Below the pieces are notes generated by a model, which saw nothing but the letters and a program-made list of their open reading frames with translations, was not told the origin of the DNA and did not search any database. 48,745 nucleotides of DNA, from contig JASBVS010000030.1 of NCBI GenBank assembly GCA_029960955.1, positions 1 through 48,745 on the forward strand. The letters run 5' to 3'. The translations under genes and the position numbers were made by a program. Below, piece by piece: positions 1-10,172 of the stretch (the first letter of the stretch is position 1; every line of letters starts with the position of its first letter). This stretch comes from Bacillota bacterium. GTDB lineage: Bacteria; Bacillota; Sulfobacillia; JAIMAT01.

Positions 1-3000
1 CCAAGGACTGGGAGTGCCACTGCGGCAAGTACAAGCGGGTCCGCTACAAGGGCATCGTCTGCGACCGCTGCGGCGTCGAGGTGACGCGCTCGAAGGTCCG
101 CCGCGAGCGGATGGGACACATCGAGCTGGCGGCGCCCGTCTCGCACATCTGGTACTTCAAGGGCATCCCCAGCCGGATGGGCCTCATGCTGGACATGTCG
201 CCACGCCAGCTGGAGAAGGTCCTCTACTTCGCCAACTACATCGTCATCGACCCCGGCGAGACGGGGCTGATGGAGAAGCAGCTGCTCACCGAGAGCGAGT
301 ACCGGGAGGCTCGCGAGCGGTACGGCAACGCCTTCCGGGCGGGCATGGGCGCCGAGGCGATCAAGGAGCTCCTGCAGAAGATCGACCTCGACGAGCTGGC
401 CGAGGAGCTGCGCGAGGAGAGCCGCTCCAGCTCCGGCCAGCGGCGCGTGCGCGCCATCCGGCGGCTGGAGGTGGTGGAAGCCTTCCGGCAGTCGGGCAAC
501 CGGCCCGAGTGGATGATCCTGGATGTCATCCCGGTCATCCCGCCCGACCTGAGGCCCATGGTCCAGCTGGACGGCGGGCGCTTCGCCACCTCCGACCTCA
601 ACGACCTCTACCGGCGGGTGATCAACCGGAACAACCGCCTGAAGAGGCTCCTCGAGCTGGGCGCGCCGGACATCATCGTGCGCAACGAGAAGCGCATGCT
701 CCAGGAGGCGGTCGACGCCCTCATCGACAACGGGCGGCGGGGCCGGCCCGTGACCGGTCCGGGCAACCGGCCGCTCAAGTCGCTGAGCGACATGCTGAAG
801 GGGAAGCAGGGCCGCTTCCGTCAGAACCTGCTGGGCAAGCGCGTCGACTACTCCGGCCGCTCGGTGATCGTGGTCGGCCCGTCGCTGCGCATGAACCAGT
901 GCGGCCTGCCCAAGGAGATGGCGCTCGAGCTCTTCAAGCCCTTCGTGATGAAGCGGCTGGTGGAGCTGGGCTACGCGCACAACATCAAGAACGCCAAGCG
1001 GATGGTGGAGCGGGCGCGGGACGAGGTCTGGGACGTGCTCGAGGAAGTGATCAGGGAGCACCCCGTCCTGCTCAACCGTGCGCCGACGCTCCACCGGCTG
1101 GGGATCCAGGCCTTCGAGCCGGTGCTGGTGGAGGGGCGCGCCATCCAGATCCACCCGCTGGTCTGCACGGCCTACAACGCCGACTTCGACGGGGACCAGA
1201 TGGCGGTGCACGTCCCGCTCTCCGCCGAGGGCCAGGCCGAGGCGCGGGTGCTGATGATGGCGGCCGACCACATCCTGAGCCCGAAGGACGGGAGCCCGGT
1301 GGTCACCCCCACCCTCGACATGGTCCTGGGTTCCTACTACCTGACGCTGGACCGCGAAGGGGCCAAGGGCGAGGGCCGGGCCTTCGCCTCCCGCGACGAG
1401 GCGATCTTGGCCTACCAGCTGGGCGAGATCGACCTGCACGCCCTCGTCCAGGTGCGCGTGCAGGGGAAGCGGGTGACCACCACGGTGGGGCGCCTGATCT
1501 TCAACGAGAAGCTGCCCGGCTTCCTCGGCTTCGTCAACGAGACCGTGGACAAGGCGCGGCTGGGCCAGCTGGTGGGCGAGTGCTTCCGCAAGGGCGGGAC
1601 CACGGCGACCACCGCCATGCTGGACGGCATCAAGGAGCTGGGCTACCGCTACGCCACCCGTGCCGGCGTCACCATCTCGATGAAGGACCTGAACGTCCCC
1701 GCCGACAAGGAAGAGGTCCTGGCGCGGGCGGACGCCGAGGTGGACGCCATCGAGCGCCAGTACCGGCGGGGCTTCCTCACCAACGAGGAGCGGTACCAGC
1801 GTGTGATCGACGTCTGGACGCGGGCGAAGGACGAGATCACGGAGAACGTGATGAAGGCGCTGGACCCGATGAACCCGGTGGCCATGATGGTCAACTCGGG
1901 CGCACGAGGCAACGTGGCCCAGCTCTCCCAGCTGGCCGGCATGCGCGGCCTGATGGCCGATCCCTCGGGGCGGACCATCGAGATCCCCGTCCGCTCCAAC
2001 TTCCGCGAGGGGCTGACCGTCCTGGAGTACTTCACCTCCACGCACGGCGCCCGGAAGGGGCTGGCGGACACGGCGCTGCGCACCGCCGACTCGGGTTACC
2101 TGACGCGGCGGCTGGTCGACGTCAGCCAGGACGTCATCGTCCGCGAGGAAGACTGCGGTACGGACGACGGCATCGTGGTCCGCGAGATCCGGGACGGCGG
2201 CGAGGAGATCGAGTCGCTCTTCGACCGGATCAACGGGCGCGTGGCGGCGGAGGACGTGGTCCACCCGCAGAGCGGGGAGATCCTCTGCCGCCGCAACGAG
2301 ATGATCAACGAGGAAGTGGCGCAGGCCGTCGTCCAGGCGGGCATCGAGGCGGTCAAGGTCCGCTCCGTCCTCACCTGCCGCTCGCGGCTGGGCGTCTGCG
2401 CCCGCTGCTACGGGCGCGACCTGGCGGCGCGCAGCCTGGTGGAGGTGGGCGAGGCGGTCGGCATCATCGCCGCCCAGTCCATCGGCGAGCCGGGCACGCA
2501 GCTGACCATGCGCACCTTCCACACCGGGGGCGTCGCCGGCGAGGACATCACCCAGGGCCTCCCGCGCGTCGAGGAGCTCTTCGAGGCGCGGCGGCCGCGG
2601 GGGCAGGCGGTGACGACGGAGCTGGACGGCGTCGTCTCCGTCACGGAGGAAGCCAATCATCGCGCCGTCCGCGTCACGGCGGACGACGGGCGGGTACAGG
2701 ACTACCCCGTCCCCTACGGCGCGCGCCTGCGCGTGAGCGAAGGGGACCGGGTGGAGGCGGGCGATCCGCTGACCGAGGGCCCGATCAACCCGCACGACAT
2801 CCTGCGCGTCAAGGGCGTCAAGGGCGTCCAGGAGTACCTGCTGCAGGAGGTGCAGCGCGTCTACCGCCTGCAGGGCGTCGAGATCAACGACAAGCACATC
2901 GAGATCATCATCCGGCAGATGCTGCGCAAGGTGCGCGTCGACGACCCCGGCCAGACGCGGCTGCTTCCGGGCGGGCTGGTCGACCAGTGGGAGGCGGAGG

Positions 3001-3398
3001 ACGCCAACCGCGAGGCCGAGGCGGCCGGGTTGGAGCCGGCGCGCGTCAGCCCCGTGCTGCTGGGGATCACCAAGGCCTCGCTGGCGACGGACTCCTTCCT
3101 GTCGGCCGCCTCCTTCCAGGAGACGACGCGCGTCCTGACCGAGGCGGCCACCAAGGGGAAGCAGGACCGCCTCATCGGCTTGAAGGAGAACGTCATCCTC
3201 GGCAAGCTCATCCCCGCCGGCACGGGCCTGCCCGTCTACAGGCGGCTCTCGATCCGGGTGGAGGGCGAGCGCCCGACCGTCCCCGGCGCGGGCCCGTCGC
3301 TGGCGGAGGAGGTCCTGGGACTGGCGGGCGACGGCCGCGTCGCCGGTGGCGAGGGCGTGGCGGAGGCGGCGCGGACGGCCGGAGGCGGCGCCCGCTGA
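1..3398 (+). CDS. rpoC: DNA-directed RNA polymerase subunit beta' (5' truncated)
   Basis: Largest catalytic subunit of RNA polymerase. The frame is open from the window edge (first full codon at base 3), so about 60-70 N-terminal residues are missing and 1131 are visible. It begins inside the N-terminal zinc site (CHCGKYKR then VCDRCGVEV). The absolutely conserved [12 protein letters not shown], whose aspartates hold the catalytic magnesium, is at bases 1176-1211. A second zinc-type cluster ([17 protein letters not shown]) precedes the trigger-loop region ([15 protein letters not shown]). The C-terminal end is complete and the stop is at 3396-3398. rpoB is expected just upstream, outside the window. 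Identity is certain. Confidence 0.98.
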   Translation, partial: KDWECHCGKYKRVRYKGIVCDRCGVEVTRSKVRRERMGHIELAAPVSHIWYFKGIPSRMGLMLDMSPRQLEKVLYFANYIVIDPGETGLMEKQLLTESEYREARERYGNAFRAGMGAEAIKELLQKIDLDELAEELREESRSSSGQRRVRAIRRLEVVEAFRQSGNRPEWMILDVIPVIPPDLRPMVQLDGGRFATSDLNDLYRRVINRNNRLKRLLELGAPDIIVRNEKRMLQEAVDALIDNGRRGRPVTGPGNRPLKSLSDMLKGKQGRFRQNLLGKRVDYSGRSVIVVGPSLRMNQCGLPKEMALELFKPFVMKRLVELGYAHNIKNAKRMVERARDEVWDVLEEVIREHPVLLNRAPTLHRLGIQAFEPVLVEGRAIQIHPLVCTAYNADFDGDQMAVHVPLSAEGQAEARVLMMAADHILSPKDGSPVVTPTLDMVLGSYYLTLDREGAKGEGRAFASRDEAILAYQLGEIDLHALVQVRVQGKRVTTTVGRLIFNEKLPGFLGFVNETVDKARLGQLVGECFRKGGTTATTAMLDGIKELGYRYATRAGVTISMKDLNVPADKEEVLARADAEVDAIERQYRRGFLTNEERYQRVIDVWTRAKDEITENVMKALDPMNPVAMMVNSGARGNVAQLSQLAGMRGLMADPSGRTIEIPVRSNFREGLTVLEYFTSTHGARKGLADTALRTADSGYLTRRLVDVSQDVIVREEDCGTDDGIVVREIRDGGEEIESLFDRINGRVAAEDVVHPQSGEILCRRNEMINEEVAQAVVQAGIEAVKVRSVLTCRSRLGVCARCYGRDLAARSLVEVGEAVGIIAAQSIGEPGTQLTMRTFHTGGVAGEDITQGLPRVEELFEARRPRGQAVTTELDGVVSVTEEANHRAVRVTADDGRVQDYPVPYGARLRVSEGDRVEAGDPLTEGPINPHDILRVKGVKGVQEYLLQEVQRVYRLQGVEINDKHIEIIIRQMLRKVRVDDPGQTRLLPGGLVDQWEAEDANREAEAAGLEPARVSPVLLGITKASLATDSFLSAASFQETTRVLTEAATKGKQDRLIGLKENVILGKLIPAGTGLPVYRRLSIRVEGERPTVPGAGPSLAEEVLGLAGDGRVAGGEGVAEAARTAGGGAR

Positions 3399-3401
3399 GC
3401 A

Positions 3402-3431
3402 TTGACGGCCTTTTTCGGCCGGTGCTAGAAT
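3402..3431 (+). promoter_or_regulatory. Promoter between rpoC and the L7Ae-like gene
   Basis: A TTGACG -35 box (3402-3407) and a TAGAAT -10 box (3426-3431) are separated by 18 bases, and TGC directly before the -10 makes it an extended -10. It starts three bases after the rpoC stop and points at the str-S10 genes. The spacer contains a 5-bp inverted repeat CGGCC/GGCCG around TTTTTC (3406-3421), which could be a protein site or a short hairpin ending readthrough from rpoC. The assignment rests on sequence only. Confidence 0.7.
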
Positions 3432-3480
3432 GCTAGCGCTTTGCCCGGCGCTCCGAACCTGGAAAGGTGGAGAGCGAGGC

Positions 3481-3738
3481 ATGGGCCCGATGGCCGAAGC
3501 GAGGGGTGCCCGGCGGGTCGTCGGCACCAAGCAGACGCTGAAGGCGGTGCAACGGGGTCAGGCGCGCCTGGTCTGCGTTGCGCGTGACGCGGATCGCAAG
3601 GTGATCGAACCGCTGCTCAAGTTGTGCGACGAGAACCACGTCGCCGTCAGCTGGTACGAGAGTATGATGGAGCTCGGCCGGGAGTGCGGAATCGACGTGG
3701 GGACTGCGGCGGCGGCGATCCTCCGCGAAACAGGGTGA
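3481..3738 (+). CDS. L7Ae-family ribosomal/RNA-binding protein (YbxF/RplGB-like)
   Basis: Small protein of 85 residues in the L7Ae/L30e/S12e family, whose members bind kink-turns in RNA. The visible family core is GTKQTLKAVQRGQARLV, then VIEPLLKLCDENHV, then the GTAAAAAIL end. In Bacillus the paralogue ybxF lies in the same place between rpoC and rpsL, which supports the call. Start ATG 3481 follows AAAGGTGG; ATG 3490 is an alternative. An upstream in-frame ATG at 3430 overlaps the -10 box and is unlikely. A role in autoregulation of the operon is possible but not shown. Confidence 0.88.
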   Translation: MGPMAEARGARRVVGTKQTLKAVQRGQARLVCVARDADRKVIEPLLKLCDENHVAVSWYESMMELGRECGIDVGTAAAAILRETG

Positions 3739-3778
3739 GCGGTTCCGGAGGAGAGCCCGGTCCAGGATGGGGATCGGC

Positions 3779-3807
3779 GGTGGCCCGGAAGCTGCTTCCG
3801 GGCCACC
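3779..3807 (+). promoter_or_regulatory. Perfect 12-bp hairpin in the rpsL leader
   Basis: GGTGGCCCGGAA (3779-3790) pairs perfectly with TTCCGGGCCACC (3796-3807) around the five-base loop GCTGC, in the 93-base gap between the L7Ae-like gene and rpsL. No T run follows, so it is not a standard terminator. It ends 24 bases before the rpsL start. It could be a ribosomal-protein binding site, an attenuator or an RNA processing site; the sequence does not decide. Confidence 0.6.
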
Positions 3808-3831
3808 TGAGCGCATGGGAGGAGGTGCGGG

Positions 3832-4206
3832 ATGCCCACCATCAACCAGCTGATCCGGGGTGGCCGCCAGCCGGTCACCCAGAAGACCGCGGCCCCGGCG
3901 CTGCGCGGCAATCCGCAGAAGCGCGGCGTCTGCGTCCAGGTGCGGACCCAGACGCCGAAGAAGCCGAACTCCGCTCTGCGCAAGGTGGCCCGCGTGCGGC
4001 TGACCAACGGGATCGAGGTCACGGCCTACATTCCCGGCGAGGGCCACAACCTGCAGGAACACTCGGTGGTGCTCGTCCGCGGCGGCCGCGTCAAGGATCT
4101 GCCCGGCGTGCGCTACCATATCATCCGCGGCACGCTGGACGCGGCCGGGGTGGAGCGGCGGCGCCAGGGGCGCTCGAAGTACGGCGCCAAGCGGCCCAAG
4201 AAGTAA
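3832..4206 (+). CDS. rpsL: 30S ribosomal protein S12
   Basis: Protein of 124 residues in the 30S decoding centre. It has the family start [13 protein letters not shown] and the decoding loop [17 protein letters not shown], where substitutions at the lysine of KKPNS give streptomycin resistance in other bacteria; this protein has the common sensitive-type lysine there. [20 protein letters not shown] is the second conserved loop. ATG 3832 follows GGGAGGAGG with good spacing. First gene of the classic str group with rpsG, fusA and tuf. Confidence 0.98.
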   Translation: MPTINQLIRGGRQPVTQKTAAPALRGNPQKRGVCVQVRTQTPKKPNSALRKVARVRLTNGIEVTAYIPGEGHNLQEHSVVLVRGGRVKDLPGVRYHIIRGTLDAAGVERRRQGRSKYGAKRPKK

Positions 4207-4237
4207 GAGACGGGGCTCGGAGGGGGAGGGCGGGAAG

Positions 4238-4708
4238 ATGCCCAGACGCGGTCCCGTACCGCCACGAGAGGTGGCGCCGGATCCGGTCTACGGGTCGGAG
4301 CTGGCGGCGCGCATGATCAACAAGATCATGCGGGACGGCAAGAAGTCGCTGGCCCAGAAGATCTTCTACGGTGCGATGGAGACGATCCGCCAACGGACGG
4401 GGCGCGACCCGCTGGAGGTCTTCGAGCAGGCGGTCCGCAACGCCATGCCCGCGCTCGAGGTACGGCCCCGGCGCGTCGGCGGCGCCACCTACCAGGTGCC
4501 GCTCGAGGTGCGCCCGGAGCGGCGGCGGTCGCTGGCCCTGCGCTGGCTGGTCCAGTACGCCCGCCAGCGGAACGAGCGCGGCATGGCCGACCGCCTGGCC
4601 GGCGAGATCCTCGACGCGGCCAACAACAGCGGCGGAGCCGTCCGGCGGAAGGAGGAGCTGCACCGCATGGCCGAGTCGAACCGCGCCTTCGCGCACTACC
4701 GCTGGTAG
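4238..4708 (+). CDS. rpsG: 30S ribosomal protein S7
   Basis: Protein of 156 residues that nucleates folding of the 16S rRNA 3' domain and lines the E site. Family start [12 protein letters not shown], then [18 protein letters not shown] and [20 protein letters not shown] are clear, and the C-terminal NRAFAHYRW is intact. The ATG follows GGAGGGGGAGGG. It lies 31 bases after rpsL and 88 bases before fusA, the widest gap in the str group. Confidence 0.98.
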   Translation: MPRRGPVPPREVAPDPVYGSELAARMINKIMRDGKKSLAQKIFYGAMETIRQRTGRDPLEVFEQAVRNAMPALEVRPRRVGGATYQVPLEVRPERRRSLALRWLVQYARQRNERGMADRLAGEILDAANNSGGAVRRKEELHRMAESNRAFAHYRW

Positions 4709-4796
4709 CGGCGGGCGCCGTGCGGCGCGGGCGGCGCGCGAGGTTTACGTCTTCGAGAGTCGGGTTCGAGAGTTGAGGGAGAAGGGAGGGAACGTG

Positions 4797-6881
4797 ATGC
4801 CTGAGGTCCCATTGGAGCGCGTGCGGAACATCGGCATCTCCGCACATATCGACGCGGGGAAGACGACGACGACGGAGCGCATCCTGTTCTACACGGGCCG
4901 GGTGCACAAGATGGGCGAGGTCCACGAGGGCTCGGCCACCATGGACTGGATGCCGCAGGAACAGGAACGGGGCATCACCATTACCTCCGCGGCCACGACC
5001 TGTTTCTGGAAGGACCACCGCATCGACATCATCGATACGCCCGGGCACGTGGACTTCACGGTGGAGGTGGAGCGCGCGCTGCGGGTGTTGGACGGCGTCA
5101 TCGCCATCTTCGATGCCAAGAACGGTGTCGAGCCGCAGTCGGAGACCGTCTGGCGGCAGGCGGACCGCTATGGAGTGCCACGGATCGCCTTCATCAACAA
5201 GATGGATTCCGTCGGCGCGGACTTCTTCGCCTCGGTCCGCTCCATCCGTGAACGGCTGGGAGCCAACCCCGTACCGGTCCAGATCCCCATCGGCGCGGAG
5301 GAGGGCTTCGCCGGCGTCGTCGACCTGGTCCGCGAGAAGGCGATCTACTGGGTTGACGAGCTGGGCACGCGCATGGAGGAGCGGGAGATCCCCGCCGAGT
5401 GGAAGGCGCAGGCCGACGAGTGGCGCGAGAAACTCCTCGAGTCGGTGGCCGAGCTCGACGACGACCTGATGATGAAGTACCTGGACGGCCAGCCGATGGG
5501 AGAGGAGGAGATCCGCGCCGCCCTGCGCAGGGGGACGCTGGAGCTGCGTGCGGTGCCGGTCCTGTGCGGGGCCGCCTACCGGAACAAGGGTGTCCAGACG
5601 CTGCTGGACGCGGTCCTCGACTACCTTCCCTCCCCGCTCGACCTGCCGCCGGTTCGGGGCGTCGATCCGCGGACGGGGGACGAGGTGGTGCGCCGCGCCT
5701 CGGACGAGGAGCCTCTGACCGCGCTGGCCTTCAAGATTGCCGCCGACCCCTTCGTGGGGAAGCTCTGCTTCCTGCGGATCTACGCCGGGCGCTTGACAGC
5801 CGGCTCCTACGTGCTCAACGCCAACACGGGCAAGAAGGAGCGGATCGGCCGCCTTTTGCGGATGCACGCCAACCACCGCGAGGAGATGGACCAGGCGGGC
5901 GCGGGCGAGATCGTGGCTGCGGTCGGCCTGAAGGACACCAAGACCGGCGACACGCTCTGCCCCGAAGAGGCGCCGATCCGGTTGGAGGCCATGGACTTCC
6001 CCGAGCCGGTCATCTCGGTGGCCATCGAGCCGAAGACGCAGGCCGACCAGGACCGGATGGGCGACGCGCTGCGCCGGCTGGCCGACGAGGATCCCACCTT
6101 CCGGGTCTCCACCGACCCGGAGAGCGGCCAGACCATCATCTCCGGCATGGGCGAGCTCCACCTGGAGATCATCGTCGACCGGCTGAAGCGGGAGTTCCAC
6201 GTCCAGGCCAACGTCGGCCGACCGCAGGTGGCCTACCGCGAGACGATCCGGCGTCCGGCACAGGCCCAGGGGCGGTTCGTCCGCCAGACCGGCGGCCACG
6301 GCCAGTACGGCGACGTCTGGCTGCAGATCGAGCCGCTGGAGCCGGGCAAGGGCTTCGAGTTCGTCGACAAGATCGTCGGCGGCGTGGTGCCCAAGGAGTT
6401 CATCCCGGCGGTGGAGGCCGGCGTCCGCGAGGCGATGCAGAACGGCGTGGTGGCGGGCTACCCCGTGGTGGACCTCCGGGCGACGCTCTTCGACGGCTCC
6501 TACCACGAGGTGGACTCGTCGGAGATGGCCTTCAAGATCGCCGGTTCCATGGCCTTCCGGAACGCGGCCCAGCAGGCGGAGCCCGTTCTCCTGGAGCCGG
6601 TGATGAAGGTCGAGGTGGTGGTGCCCGAGGAGTACATGGGCGACGTGATCGGCGACATCAACGCGCGCAGGGGGCGGATCGAAGGCATGGAGCCGCGCGG
6701 CAACGCCCAGGTGATCCGCGCCTTCGTCCCGCTGGCGGAGATGTTCGGTTACGCGACGGACCTGCGTTCCAAGACGCAGGGCCGCGGTACGTACACGATG
6801 CAGTTCGACCATTACGAGGAAGTCCCGCGACACATCGCGGACGAAGTGATCCACCACCGTGCCCAGGCGCAGAAGGCGTAA
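4797..6881 (+). CDS. fusA: Translation elongation factor G
   Basis: GTPase of 694 residues that drives ribosomal translocation after peptide transfer and, with RRF, ribosome recycling. The P-loop AHIDAGKT is at residues 16-23, with the switch motif [13 protein letters not shown] and NKMD following. The domain IV tip region ([12 protein letters not shown]) and the C-terminal domain are complete. The frame is open further upstream, but ATG 4797 has GAAGGGAGG seven bases before it and matches the family start. No paralogue-specific feature was noticed. Confidence 0.98.
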   Translation: MPEVPLERVRNIGISAHIDAGKTTTTERILFYTGRVHKMGEVHEGSATMDWMPQEQERGITITSAATTCFWKDHRIDIIDTPGHVDFTVEVERALRVLDGVIAIFDAKNGVEPQSETVWRQADRYGVPRIAFINKMDSVGADFFASVRSIRERLGANPVPVQIPIGAEEGFAGVVDLVREKAIYWVDELGTRMEEREIPAEWKAQADEWREKLLESVAELDDDLMMKYLDGQPMGEEEIRAALRRGTLELRAVPVLCGAAYRNKGVQTLLDAVLDYLPSPLDLPPVRGVDPRTGDEVVRRASDEEPLTALAFKIAADPFVGKLCFLRIYAGRLTAGSYVLNANTGKKERIGRLLRMHANHREEMDQAGAGEIVAAVGLKDTKTGDTLCPEEAPIRLEAMDFPEPVISVAIEPKTQADQDRMGDALRRLADEDPTFRVSTDPESGQTIISGMGELHLEIIVDRLKREFHVQANVGRPQVAYRETIRRPAQAQGRFVRQTGGHGQYGDVWLQIEPLEPGKGFEFVDKIVGGVVPKEFIPAVEAGVREAMQNGVVAGYPVVDLRATLFDGSYHEVDSSEMAFKIAGSMAFRNAAQQAEPVLLEPVMKVEVVVPEEYMGDVIGDINARRGRIEGMEPRGNAQVIRAFVPLAEMFGYATDLRSKTQGRGTYTMQFDHYEEVPRHIADEVIHHRAQAQKA

Positions 6882-6892
6882 GGGCGGAACGC

Positions 6893-6918
6893 TCCGACCC
6901 ACCCGGCAGAGGGTCGGA
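6893..6918 (+). promoter_or_regulatory. Hairpin between fusA and tuf
   Basis: TCCGACCC (6893-6900) and GGGTCGGA (6911-6918) form an 8-bp stem with a ten-base loop, followed by the tuf ribosome site AAGGAGGG. There is no T run, so complete termination is unlikely. Possible roles are partial attenuation or mRNA processing that lets tuf outpace fusA; both are inference. Confidence 0.45.
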
Positions 6919-6948
6919 AGGACTTGTGCAAGGAGGGTCCATTGAGCG

Positions 6949-8151
6949 ATGGCCAAGCCAAAGTTTGAGCGCACCAAGCCGCATGTGAACATCGGTACCA
7001 TCGGACACGTCGACCACGGCAAGACGACGCTGACCGCCGCGATCACGCTCGTGCTCTCGAAGAAGGGCTGGGCGCAGTACGTGCCCTACGACCAGATCGA
7101 CAAGGCGCCGGAGGAGCGGGCTCGCGGCATCACCATCAACACGATGCACGTCGAGTACGAGACGGAGAAGCGCCACTACGCGCACGTCGACTGCCCGGGT
7201 CACGCCGACTACATCAAGAACATGATCACCGGCGCGGCGCAGATGGACGGCTCGATCCTGGTGGTCAGCGCCGCCGACGGCCCCATGCCGCAGACCCGCG
7301 AGCACATCCTGCTGGCGCGGCAGGTGGGCGTGCCGGCCATGGTCGTCTTCCTCAACAAGGCGGACATGGTGGATGATCCCGAGCTCCTGGAGCTGGTGGA
7401 GCTGGAGGTTCGGGAGCTGCTCTCCAAGTACGAGTACCCGGGCGACGAGGTGCCCATCATCACCGGCTCGGCCCTCAAGGCGCTGGAGTGCGGCTGCGGC
7501 CAGCGCGACTGCCAGTGGTGCGGGAAGATCTGGGAGCTGCTCGACGCGGTGGACGACTATGTCCCCACGCCCGGGCGCGACATCGACAAGCCCTTCCTGA
7601 TGCCGATCGAGGACGTCTTCACCATCACCGGCCGCGGCACCGTCACCACCGGGCGCGTCGAGCGCGGCACGGTCAAGGTGGGCGACGAGATCGAGATCGT
7701 CGGCCTGGCCGACAAGCCGCGCAGGACCGTGGTCACCGGCGTCGAGATGTTCCGCAAGGTGCTCGATCAGGCGCAGGCCGGCGACAACATCGGTACCCTG
7801 CTCCGCGGCGTCGACAAGAAGGACGTGCAGCGCGGACAGGTTCTGGCCAAGCCGGGTAGCATCCACCCGCACCGGAAGTTCGCGGCGCAGGTCTACGTCC
7901 TGACCAAGGAGGAGGGTGGGCGGCACACCCCGTTCTTCAACGGGTACCGGCCGCAGTTCTACTTCCGGACCACGGACGTGACCGGCACCATCACCCTCCC
8001 GGAGGGGACCGAGATGGTCATGCCGGGCGACAACATCACCATGTCGGTCGAGTTGATCGAGCCGATCGCCATCGAGGAGGGGCTCCGCTTCGCCATCCGC
8101 GAGGGCGGGCACACGGTGGGCGCCGGCGTGGTCACCAAGATCGAGGAGTAG
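6949..8151 (+). CDS. tuf: Translation elongation factor Tu
   Basis: GTPase of 400 residues that delivers aminoacyl-tRNA to the ribosome. P-loop GHVDHGKT is at 19-26, RGITIN at 59-64, DCPGH at 81-85 and NKAD at 136-139. Domain I carries a cysteine cluster, [12 protein letters not shown] at residues 181-192 (C181, C183, C188, C191), where E. coli EF-Tu has a short acidic segment; I recall similar inserts in some Firmicutes. Four cysteines with this spacing could bind a metal. ATG 6949 lies 11 bases after AAGGAGGG, rather far. The next gene, rpsJ, follows after 10 bases. Confidence 0.98.
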   Translation: MAKPKFERTKPHVNIGTIGHVDHGKTTLTAAITLVLSKKGWAQYVPYDQIDKAPEERARGITINTMHVEYETEKRHYAHVDCPGHADYIKNMITGAAQMDGSILVVSAADGPMPQTREHILLARQVGVPAMVVFLNKADMVDDPELLELVELEVRELLSKYEYPGDEVPIITGSALKALECGCGQRDCQWCGKIWELLDAVDDYVPTPGRDIDKPFLMPIEDVFTITGRGTVTTGRVERGTVKVGDEIEIVGLADKPRRTVVTGVEMFRKVLDQAQAGDNIGTLLRGVDKKDVQRGQVLAKPGSIHPHRKFAAQVYVLTKEEGGRHTPFFNGYRPQFYFRTTDVTGTITLPEGTEMVMPGDNITMSVELIEPIAIEEGLRFAIREGGHTVGAGVVTKIEE

Positions 8152-8161
8152 GAGGAGTGCG

Positions 8162-8470
8162 ATGGCTCGCCAGAAGATCCGGATCCGGTTGCGCGGCTTC
8201 GACCACGCGGTCCTGGACCAGTCGGCGGGGCAGATCGTGGAGACGGCCAGGCGGACCGGCGCCGAGGTGGCGGGCCCGGTCCCGCTTCCTACGGAACGCG
8301 CGGTCTACACCGTCCTGGTGGCTCCGAACGGCGAGAAGGACATCCGCGAGCAGTTCGAGATGCGGACGCACAAGCGGCTGATCGACATCCTGGACCCCAC
8401 GCCGCGCACCGTCGACGCCCTGATGCGCCTCGACCTGCCGGCGGGCGTGGACATCGAGATCAAGCTGTAG
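8162..8470 (+). CDS. rpsJ: 30S ribosomal protein S10
   Basis: Protein of 102 residues of the 30S head; in other bacteria it also partners NusB in antitermination. The core [19 protein letters not shown] followed by RTHKRLIDI is diagnostic. ATG 8162 follows AGGAGTGCG and lies 10 bases after tuf, so the str and S10 groups appear to be one transcription unit here. Confidence 0.97.
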   Translation: MARQKIRIRLRGFDHAVLDQSAGQIVETARRTGAEVAGPVPLPTERAVYTVLVAPNGEKDIREQFEMRTHKRLIDILDPTPRTVDALMRLDLPAGVDIEIKL

Positions 8471-8509
8471 CCGGCCTTGGCCGGCCGGGGCCGGGCGGAG
8501 GTGAAGAGG

Positions 8510-9154
8510 TTGGCCAAGGCGATACTGGGCAGGAAGCTGGGCATCACGCAGGTCTTCGACGAGGAGGGCCGCCTGATCCCGGTGACCGCCATCGAGGCGG
8601 GTCCCTGCCAGGTGATCCAGGTGAAGACGCCCGAGCGCGACGGCTACGCCGCCATCCAGCTCGGTTTCGGCCCGGTCCGGGCGAAGCGGGTGAAGAAGCC
8701 GATGGCGGGCCACTTCGCGCGCCACGGCGTCCAGCCGCGTCGCTGGCTGCGCGAGGTCCGGCTGGAGGAGGCCGGCTCGTACGCCAGCGGGCAGGAGTTG
8801 ACCGTCGGTCTCTTCTCCAAGGGCGACCGGGTCGACGTGACGGGCGTCAGCAAGGGGAAGGGATTCCAGGGCGTCATCAAGCGGCACGGGTTCCGGCGCG
8901 GTCCCATGTCGCACGGCTCGAAGTACCACCGGCGCGTCGGATCGCTGGGCGCTTCCACCTACCCGGCCCGGGTCTTCAAGGGGCGCGGCATGCCGGGGCA
9001 CATGGGCGCGCGGCGCGCCACGGTGCAGAACCTGGAGGTGGTCCGGGTCGAGCCGGACCGGAACCTGCTGCTGCTGAAGGGCAGCGTTCCGGGCGCCAAG
9101 GGCGCGCTCCTGATGATCCGTTCGACGAGGAAGATGATCCCCGCGCGCGCATGA
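8510..9154 (+). CDS. rplC: 50S ribosomal protein L3
   Basis: Protein of 214 residues that helps fold domain VI of 23S rRNA near the peptidyl-transferase centre. AILGRKLGITQVFDEEG opens the protein; GKGFQGVIKRHGFRRGP and SHGSKYHRRVGSLG are the core signature. The start is set at TTG 8510 because a perfect GGAGGTGA (8497-8504) sits five bases upstream and the family begins just before AILGRK. The earlier in-frame GTG at 8501 lies inside that ribosome site. Confidence 0.97.
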   Translation: MAKAILGRKLGITQVFDEEGRLIPVTAIEAGPCQVIQVKTPERDGYAAIQLGFGPVRAKRVKKPMAGHFARHGVQPRRWLREVRLEEAGSYASGQELTVGLFSKGDRVDVTGVSKGKGFQGVIKRHGFRRGPMSHGSKYHRRVGSLGASTYPARVFKGRGMPGHMGARRATVQNLEVVRVEPDRNLLLLKGSVPGAKGALLMIRSTRKMIPARA

Positions 9155-9225
9155 CGGGAGCCGGCCGGAGCCGGCGAGGGGGGCGGCCCCGGATTCGCGC
9201 AACGGGCGGGAAGGGGGGACGAGGA

Positions 9226-9849
9226 GTGCCCAAGGTTCCTGTCTACAACCTGGAAGGCGAAGAAGTCGGCGAGATCGACCTGCCGGAGGCGGTCTTCGGC
9301 GTCGAGCCCAACGGGCCGCTGATGCACCAGGCCGTGGTCATGTACCTGGCCAACCGGCGCCAGGGGACGGTGGCCACGCGCACGCGCGGGATGGTCTCCG
9401 GCGGCGGGAGGAAGCCGTGGCGGCAGAAGCACACGGGCCGCGCCCGGCAGGGGAGCATCCGCGCCCCGCACTGGAAGGGCGGCGGCACGGTCTTCGGACC
9501 GCAGCCCCGCTCCTACCGCTACGCCATCCCGCGCAAGGCGCGCCGCGCCGCGCTGCGCTCGGCGCTCTCCGCCAAGGTGCGGGACGGCCAGCTGAAGGTG
9601 GTGGAGGCGCTGGAGTTTCCGGAGCCGCGCACCCGCGAGATGCGCAAGCTCCTGCAGGCCATCGGGCTGGAGAACGCGCTGGTGGTCACCTCCGACCTGA
9701 AGCGGAACGTCTACCTCTCCGCGCGCAACCTGCCGAAGGTGGCGACGGCGCCGGTGCAGGACCTGAACGCCTACGAGGTCCTGGCCCACAAGGCGCTCCT
9801 CTTCGAGAAGGCCGCCGTGGAGCGGGCGGGGGAGGTGCTGGCGGGGTGA
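9226..9849 (+). CDS. rplD: 50S ribosomal protein L4
   Basis: Protein of 207 residues that lines the exit tunnel; in E. coli it also represses its own operon. MPKVPVYNLEGEEVGEI and the tunnel loop GGGRKPWRQKHTGRARQG followed by SIRAPHWKGGG are present. GTG 9226 follows a G-rich GGGGGG...GAGGA stretch; the frame is open upstream to 9151, but that 25-codon extension has no family match. The stop overlaps the rplW start as GTGA. Confidence 0.97.
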   Translation: MPKVPVYNLEGEEVGEIDLPEAVFGVEPNGPLMHQAVVMYLANRRQGTVATRTRGMVSGGGRKPWRQKHTGRARQGSIRAPHWKGGGTVFGPQPRSYRYAIPRKARRAALRSALSAKVRDGQLKVVEALEFPEPRTREMRKLLQAIGLENALVVTSDLKRNVYLSARNLPKVATAPVQDLNAYEVLAHKALLFEKAAVERAGEVLAG

Positions 9850-10142
9850 GCGAGCCGTCGCCGCAGGACGTCATCCTTCGACCGGTGGTCACGGAGGAGA
9901 GCATGAAGGGGATCGACCGGGGCCGGTACGTCTTCCTGGTCGACCGGAGGGCGACGCGGACCGAGATCAAACGGGCGGTGGAGCAGGTCTTCCACGTGAA
10001 GGTGGCGCGCGTCAACACCGTCATCCTGCCCGGGAAGCGCCGCCGGTTGCGGGCGTCGGAAGGCCGGACGCCGGACCGGAAGAAGGCGTACGTCATCCTG
10101 AGGCCGGGCCAGAAGATCGACTTCTTCGAAGGACTCCGCTGA
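9846..10142 (+). CDS. rplW: 50S ribosomal protein L23
   Basis: Protein of 98 residues at the tunnel exit, docking site for trigger factor and SRP. Signature: ILRPVVTEESMKGIDRGRY, then VNTVILPGKRRRL and the DRKKAYVIL strand. GTG 9846 overlaps the rplD stop by four bases (GTGA) with GGGGGAGGTG upstream, indicating translational coupling. Confidence 0.96.
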   Translation: MSEPSPQDVILRPVVTEESMKGIDRGRYVFLVDRRATRTEIKRAVEQVFHVKVARVNTVILPGKRRRLRASEGRTPDRKKAYVILRPGQKIDFFEGLR

Positions 10143-10172
10143 GCCCGGAGAGCGGTCGGAGGTGGTTTGGGG

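Noticed and set aside
14-3436. A 1140-codon open frame parallel to rpoC in another frame
   Set aside because: Composition is that of a GC-rich shadow frame (Arg/Gly/Pro/Ala) with no family match; rpoC motifs are in the other frame.
4371-4796. N-terminal extension of EF-G into rpsG
   Set aside because: ATG 4797 has the ribosome site and the family start; the extension is antiparallel in composition to rpsG and unrelated to EF-G.
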